From contig NZ_LR594675.1 of assembly GCF_901827205.1 (NCBI RefSeq), positions 2,046,001 to 2,110,000 on the forward strand: 64,000 nucleotides of DNA. Reading direction: 5' to 3'. Shown piece after piece: positions 60,973-64,000 of the stretch; within the stretch, counting starts at the first letter, position 1, and every line of letters starts with the position of its first letter. Under the pieces are notes generated by a model. That model made no database searches. It had not been told where the DNA came from and saw nothing but the letters and a program-made list of their open reading frames with translations. Position numbers and translations under genes: made by a program. This DNA is from Variovorax sp. PBS-H4 (GTDB lineage: Bacteria; Pseudomonadota; Gammaproteobacteria; Burkholderiales; Burkholderiaceae_C).

Positions 60973-61908
60973 ATGTCCGTCGCGACCTTGACCACGCGCA
61001 CCATTCTCGATGTGCCCGAAAGCCGCTTCCCGCTCGACCTCGACGTCGAGATCCCGCGCATCCGCAACCTCTTTCACTCGGCCACCAGCAGCCAGTGGAA
61101 TCCTTCGTCGGACATCGAGTGGGACGCGCTCGACATCACGCCCTTTACTCCCGAGCAGCTGTACGCCGCGCGCATGTACTGGAGCCGCCGCGCCTGGGGC
61201 GAGTATGGCGCGATCTCCGAATCGCCTGCCTTGCAGATCCGCTTCTGCAAGGAGAACTGCCCGCCCGACATGCGGCTCTTCTTCACCATCCGCACGCAGG
61301 AGGAGTCGCGCCATGCCGAGGTCTGCTTTCGAATGGCCGAACTGCTGGGCGGCTACATCGAACAGCCCGATCTCTCCGAGTTCCAGGGCGCGGTCGCGAC
61401 GCATGGCGTGCGCAAGATGGCGCTCGATCCCGACGTACCGCTCGAAGGCGTGATCGCGGCGCTGGTCTGCGCGGCAGAAGAGATCGCCTTCGACGTGTTC
61501 CGCCACCTGATCGAGATCACGCCCAACAAGGTCGCGCAGCAGGTGCTCAAGAGCATCATGCGCGACGAGGTGCGGCACTGCGCCTTCGGCTGGGCCTTCA
61601 TGAGCAGCCGCGTTCCGCATCTCTCGAAGGCGCAATTGCGGGCGGTCGAGGACGCGGTCATCACGATGATCGAGAAGGTCGAACTCAACGGCTATCACTC
61701 CGCCTGGCTCTCGCCGGACAGCGCGGCCACACGCACCGAAGTCGAAGTCGACCGGCTGACCTGGGAAGCTGGCCTGGGCGCGACCGTCGAAGAGCTCGAG
61801 AAGCCCGTCTTCATTGCCTCCGTGGCCCGCATCCGCCGGCAGATGGCGGAGTCGTGGGGCCTCAAGCTGCCGATGTTCCGCCACCCGAAGATCGAAGGGG
61901 AGTTCTGA
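60973..61908 (+). CDS. Ferritin-like diiron protein, complete metal site
   Basis: 311 aa all-helical carboxylate-bridged diiron protein. Candidate ligands are Glu77 (RRAWGEYG), Glu111-x-x-His114 (QEESRHAE), Glu169/170 (CAAEEIAF) and Glu199-x-x-His202 (RDEVRHCAF), all in the expected order. Such proteins catalyse O2-dependent hydroxylation, N-oxygenation or desaturation. Followed at a two-base gap by a paralogue, so the two probably form a heteromer. Confidence 0.85.
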   Translation: MSVATLTTRTILDVPESRFPLDLDVEIPRIRNLFHSATSSQWNPSSDIEWDALDITPFTPEQLYAARMYWSRRAWGEYGAISESPALQIRFCKENCPPDMRLFFTIRTQEESRHAEVCFRMAELLGGYIEQPDLSEFQGAVATHGVRKMALDPDVPLEGVIAALVCAAEEIAFDVFRHLIEITPNKVAQQVLKSIMRDEVRHCAFGWAFMSSRVPHLSKAQLRAVEDAVITMIEKVELNGYHSAWLSPDSAATRTEVEVDRLTWEAGLGATVEELEKPVFIASVARIRRQMAESWGLKLPMFRHPKIEGEF

Positions 61909-61910
61909 GC

Positions 61911-62813
61911 ATGCAGGCGACCCCGATCCTTGTCGAGCGCCGCTTTCCGCTCGAACTCAAGCGCTCGATCGTCTCGATCCGCGAGCTCTACGAGATCTCC
62001 AAGGCCAGCCGGTGGACGCCGGCCAAGGACATCGCCTGGGACTCCTTCGATCCCGGCGCTTCCGAAGCCGCGCGCAATGCCGCACGGCTCGTGTGGAGCC
62101 GGCGTGCCTGGCTCGAATACACCGGCCTCGCCGAAACGCCGGCCCTGCTGATCCGCTTCTGCCTGGAGCTGGACCGGGAGTCCGATCCGAAGTATTTCCT
62201 GGCCGTGCGCAACACCGAAGAGGCGTGGCATCTCGAATGCTTTCATCGCTACGCGAAGGCACTGGGCGGCTACATCAACGCACCGTCTGACAAGCGCTGG
62301 GAAGCGGTGCTCAACCGCACGCTCTACCGCGACGCGCTCGATGCGACGCAATCGCTCGATGGCTATGTCGCCGTGCATTGTGCAATCGAGGACGGGATCG
62401 AACTCGCGCTCTACCAGCTCTACGCCGGCAACGCGCGCGAACCGGTGGCGGCGCAGATCCTCGCCAGGGCGGTCGCAGCCAAGGAGCGGCATGCGTCCTT
62501 CGGCTGGCTCTATCTCCAGGAGCGCGCGGCGCGAATGGACGATGCCGCCAAGGCGGCGATCGTGTCGCAGATCGAGTCGTGGCTGACGCATGTGGCCTTC
62601 GCGGGCTACCAGATCCCGAGTCTCTCGACCGAGATCGATGCGGGTGACTACGAGGCTGCTGCAACGCTCGCGGCCGAGGCGGGCCTCGGCGCGGCCACGC
62701 CGGCGCAGGAGCAGCAGACTTTCAGGCAGTGCGTCCAGGATGCGCGCACACGGCTCGCTCAGTGGGGCTTTGCATTGCCGACGGTGCGCCATCCGGTGCT
62801 CGGCGAGGTCTGA
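61911..62813 (+). CDS. Ferritin-like diiron-protein paralogue, altered metal site
   Basis: 300 aa, aligned to the preceding protein along its whole length (shared W-S-R-R-A-W-x-E-Y, T/S-P-A-L-x-I-R-F-C). Glu69, Glu104-x-x-His107 and Glu150 match the ligands. The fourth motif is Lys181-Glu-Arg-His184, so the Glu of ExxH has become Lys and a Glu sits one residue later. It may be a structural partner. Confidence 0.83.
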   Translation: MQATPILVERRFPLELKRSIVSIRELYEISKASRWTPAKDIAWDSFDPGASEAARNAARLVWSRRAWLEYTGLAETPALLIRFCLELDRESDPKYFLAVRNTEEAWHLECFHRYAKALGGYINAPSDKRWEAVLNRTLYRDALDATQSLDGYVAVHCAIEDGIELALYQLYAGNAREPVAAQILARAVAAKERHASFGWLYLQERAARMDDAAKAAIVSQIESWLTHVAFAGYQIPSLSTEIDAGDYEAAATLAAEAGLGAATPAQEQQTFRQCVQDARTRLAQWGFALPTVRHPVLGEV

Positions 62814-62841
62814 CAGGCCGAAGTTCAAGAGAGGACGTTGC

Positions 62842-63714
62842 ATGAACGAGTCGGTCCAGCTGCTACTCGCCGGCCTCGGCACGGGCAGCATTTATGCGCT
62901 GGTCGCGCTGGGCTTCAACATCATCTTCAAGAGCACGGGCGCGCTGAACTTCGCGCAGGGCGAATGGGTGATGCTGGGCGGCATGGTGGCTGCCACGCTC
63001 TATGCAGCCAAGGTGCCGCTGTGGCTGGCGCTGGTCGCCGCAGTGTGCGTCGCGATGCTGGTCGGCGCCGTGTCCGAGCGGCTCATCGTGCGCCGGCTGC
63101 AACGGCCCACGGCCATGTCGATCACCATCGTCACGATCGCGATCGCGATCTGCACCAAGAGCCTGGTCATGCTGCTGCTCGGCAAGAACCCGGCCGGGCT
63201 GCCTTCGTTCTCCAGCGGCGGCGCGGTGCACTTCGCCGGCGCGGTGTTCGAGTCGCAATCGCTGTGGATCATCGGCGTCGCCGCGCTGGTGATGGGCGGC
63301 GCGGGTTGGTTCTTCAACCGCACGGTGCTGGGCAAGTCGATGCGCGCGGCGGCGGCGCAACCCGAGGCTGCGGCGCTGGTGGGCATCAGCCCGCGGCTCA
63401 CGATGTCGCTGTCCTTCGTGCTCGCCGCAGGCATCGGCGCGCTGGCCGGCGTGATCGTCACGCCGCTCACGCTGACGTCCTTCGATCACGGCACGATCCT
63501 CGGCTTCAAGGCTTTCTGCGCTGCGATGCTCGGCGGACTCGGCAGCTTGCCGGGCGCGATGGTCGGCGGACTGGCGCTCGGGCTGGCCGAGAGTTTTGCG
63601 GGCGGCATGCTGTCCTCGCACTTCAAGGACGCGGTGTCCTTCGTGGTGCTGCTGATGGTGCTGGTGCGCTGGCCCAACGGTCTCCTGGGACAAGGACAGG
63701 TCGAGAAGATATGA
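62842..63714 (+). CDS. livH: Branched-chain amino acid-type ABC permease LivH
   Basis: 290 aa, seven to eight transmembrane helices. It opens MNESVQLLLAGLGTGSIYALVA, and contains the LivH marker STGALNFAQGEW and VGISPRLTMSLSFVLAAGIGAL. It is a membrane half of the importer and its stop overlaps livM (ATGA). Confidence 0.93.
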   Translation: MNESVQLLLAGLGTGSIYALVALGFNIIFKSTGALNFAQGEWVMLGGMVAATLYAAKVPLWLALVAAVCVAMLVGAVSERLIVRRLQRPTAMSITIVTIAIAICTKSLVMLLLGKNPAGLPSFSSGGAVHFAGAVFESQSLWIIGVAALVMGGAGWFFNRTVLGKSMRAAAAQPEAAALVGISPRLTMSLSFVLAAGIGALAGVIVTPLTLTSFDHGTILGFKAFCAAMLGGLGSLPGAMVGGLALGLAESFAGGMLSSHFKDAVSFVVLLMVLVRWPNGLLGQGQVEKI

Positions 63715-64000
63715 CGAGCGTCTCGAACAAGGGCAGGAGCCGGCGCGCGCTGCTCATCGTCTGGCTGCTGGCAATGGCCTGGCCGCTGGTCGCACCCAAC
63801 GACTACGTGCTGAGCCTCGGCGTCTACTTCTTCCTCAACCTGATCCTGATCGCGAGCCTGAACATGATCATGGGCTGGGCCGGGCAGGTGTCGCTCGCGC
63901 ACGCGGCCTTCTACGGGCTCGGCGCCTATGTGAGCGGCGTGCTCAACACCAAGTACGGGATCTCGCCGTGGCTCGGCTCGCTGGCGGCCATTCTCATGGT
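63711..64000 (+). CDS. livM: Branched-chain amino acid-type ABC permease LivM (3' end beyond window)
   Basis: First 96 residues, from ATG 63711. Hydrophobic helices are visible (YVLSLGVYFFLNLILIASL), and the marker GWAGQVSLAHAAFYGLGAY identifies LivM. The rest, and the expected livG/livF ATPases, lie outside the window. Confidence 0.92.
   Translation, partial: MTSVSNKGRSRRALLIVWLLAMAWPLVAPNDYVLSLGVYFFLNLILIASLNMIMGWAGQVSLAHAAFYGLGAYVSGVLNTKYGISPWLGSLAAILM

Overview
The window is high-GC DNA from a betaproteobacterium, most likely a Comamonadaceae member of the Variovorax/Ramlibacter type. This is inferred from the housekeeping gene order (folC-SPOR-cvpA-purF-metZ, yajQ/murB/argG, prfB-pepN-fbp), the abundance of Bug (TctC-type) periplasmic receptors, and the many CoA-transferase and LysR catabolic modules. 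It is a chromosomal segment with about 60 genes, five tRNA genes and no insertion sequence, phage or CRISPR array that I can see. No stretch longer than 300 bases lacks a gene.

Layout. (1) 1-6.6 kb: a catabolic module. A leftward, translationally coupled operon (class III CoA-transferase, nitroreductase, acylating acetaldehyde dehydrogenase, 4-hydroxy-2-oxovalerate aldolase cut by the window edge) diverges from a LysR regulator followed by a CitE-like lyase, with a Bug receptor on the other strand. Three T-N11-A dyads precede these transcription units. (2) 6.7-27.8 kb: core genes. These are tRNA-Thr, fbp, pepN, prfB with its programmed frameshift, a hydrolase, an aldo/keto reductase, ybaK, plsY, ridA-like, an aspartyl protease, yajQ, murB, argG, ppnP, an arsC-like gene, folC, a SPOR protein, cvpA, purF, metZ, gltX and a tRNA-Ala/Glu/Asp cluster ending in a strong terminator. 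(3) 28-42 kb: accessory catabolism. An overlapping operon carries two LivK-type binding proteins, an ABM-domain protein, an acyl-CoA ligase and a thiolase-like enzyme, with a divergent LysR. SDR/AraC, DUF308-like/TetR and LysR/CoA-transferase/enoyl-CoA hydratase/Bug modules follow. (4) 42.2-46.5 kb: a complete selenocysteine incorporation locus, selC-selA-selB, translationally coupled to a thioredoxin-reductase-like gene. (5) 46.7-57.5 kb: a large accessory cluster built around a selenoprotein gene. An in-frame UGA (codon 106, motif G-N-G-G-U-G-T-C) is followed at once by a GC-rich hairpin with a GGU apical loop. Two Bug receptors, three SDRs, two fumarate-reductase-like flavoproteins, an isochorismatase-fold protein and an Asp/Glu-racemase-fold protein surround it. 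(6) 57.5-64 kb: a protein of unknown function divergent from a GntR regulator, then a Liv-type ABC importer (binding protein, LivH, start of LivM) with two paralogous ferritin-like diiron proteins.

How it works together. The most interesting unit is 42.2-57.5 kb. The machinery to make Sec-tRNA and deliver it lies immediately upstream of a gene that needs it, together with a candidate flavin reductase for the selenol/thiol pair. The U-G-T-C-T motif recalls the glycine-reductase type selenoprotein B (GrdB), and the family looks like the UGSC-motif selenoproteins. I infer, without proof, a Sec-dependent redox step in the breakdown of a carboxylate imported through the Bug receptors. selD is not in the window.
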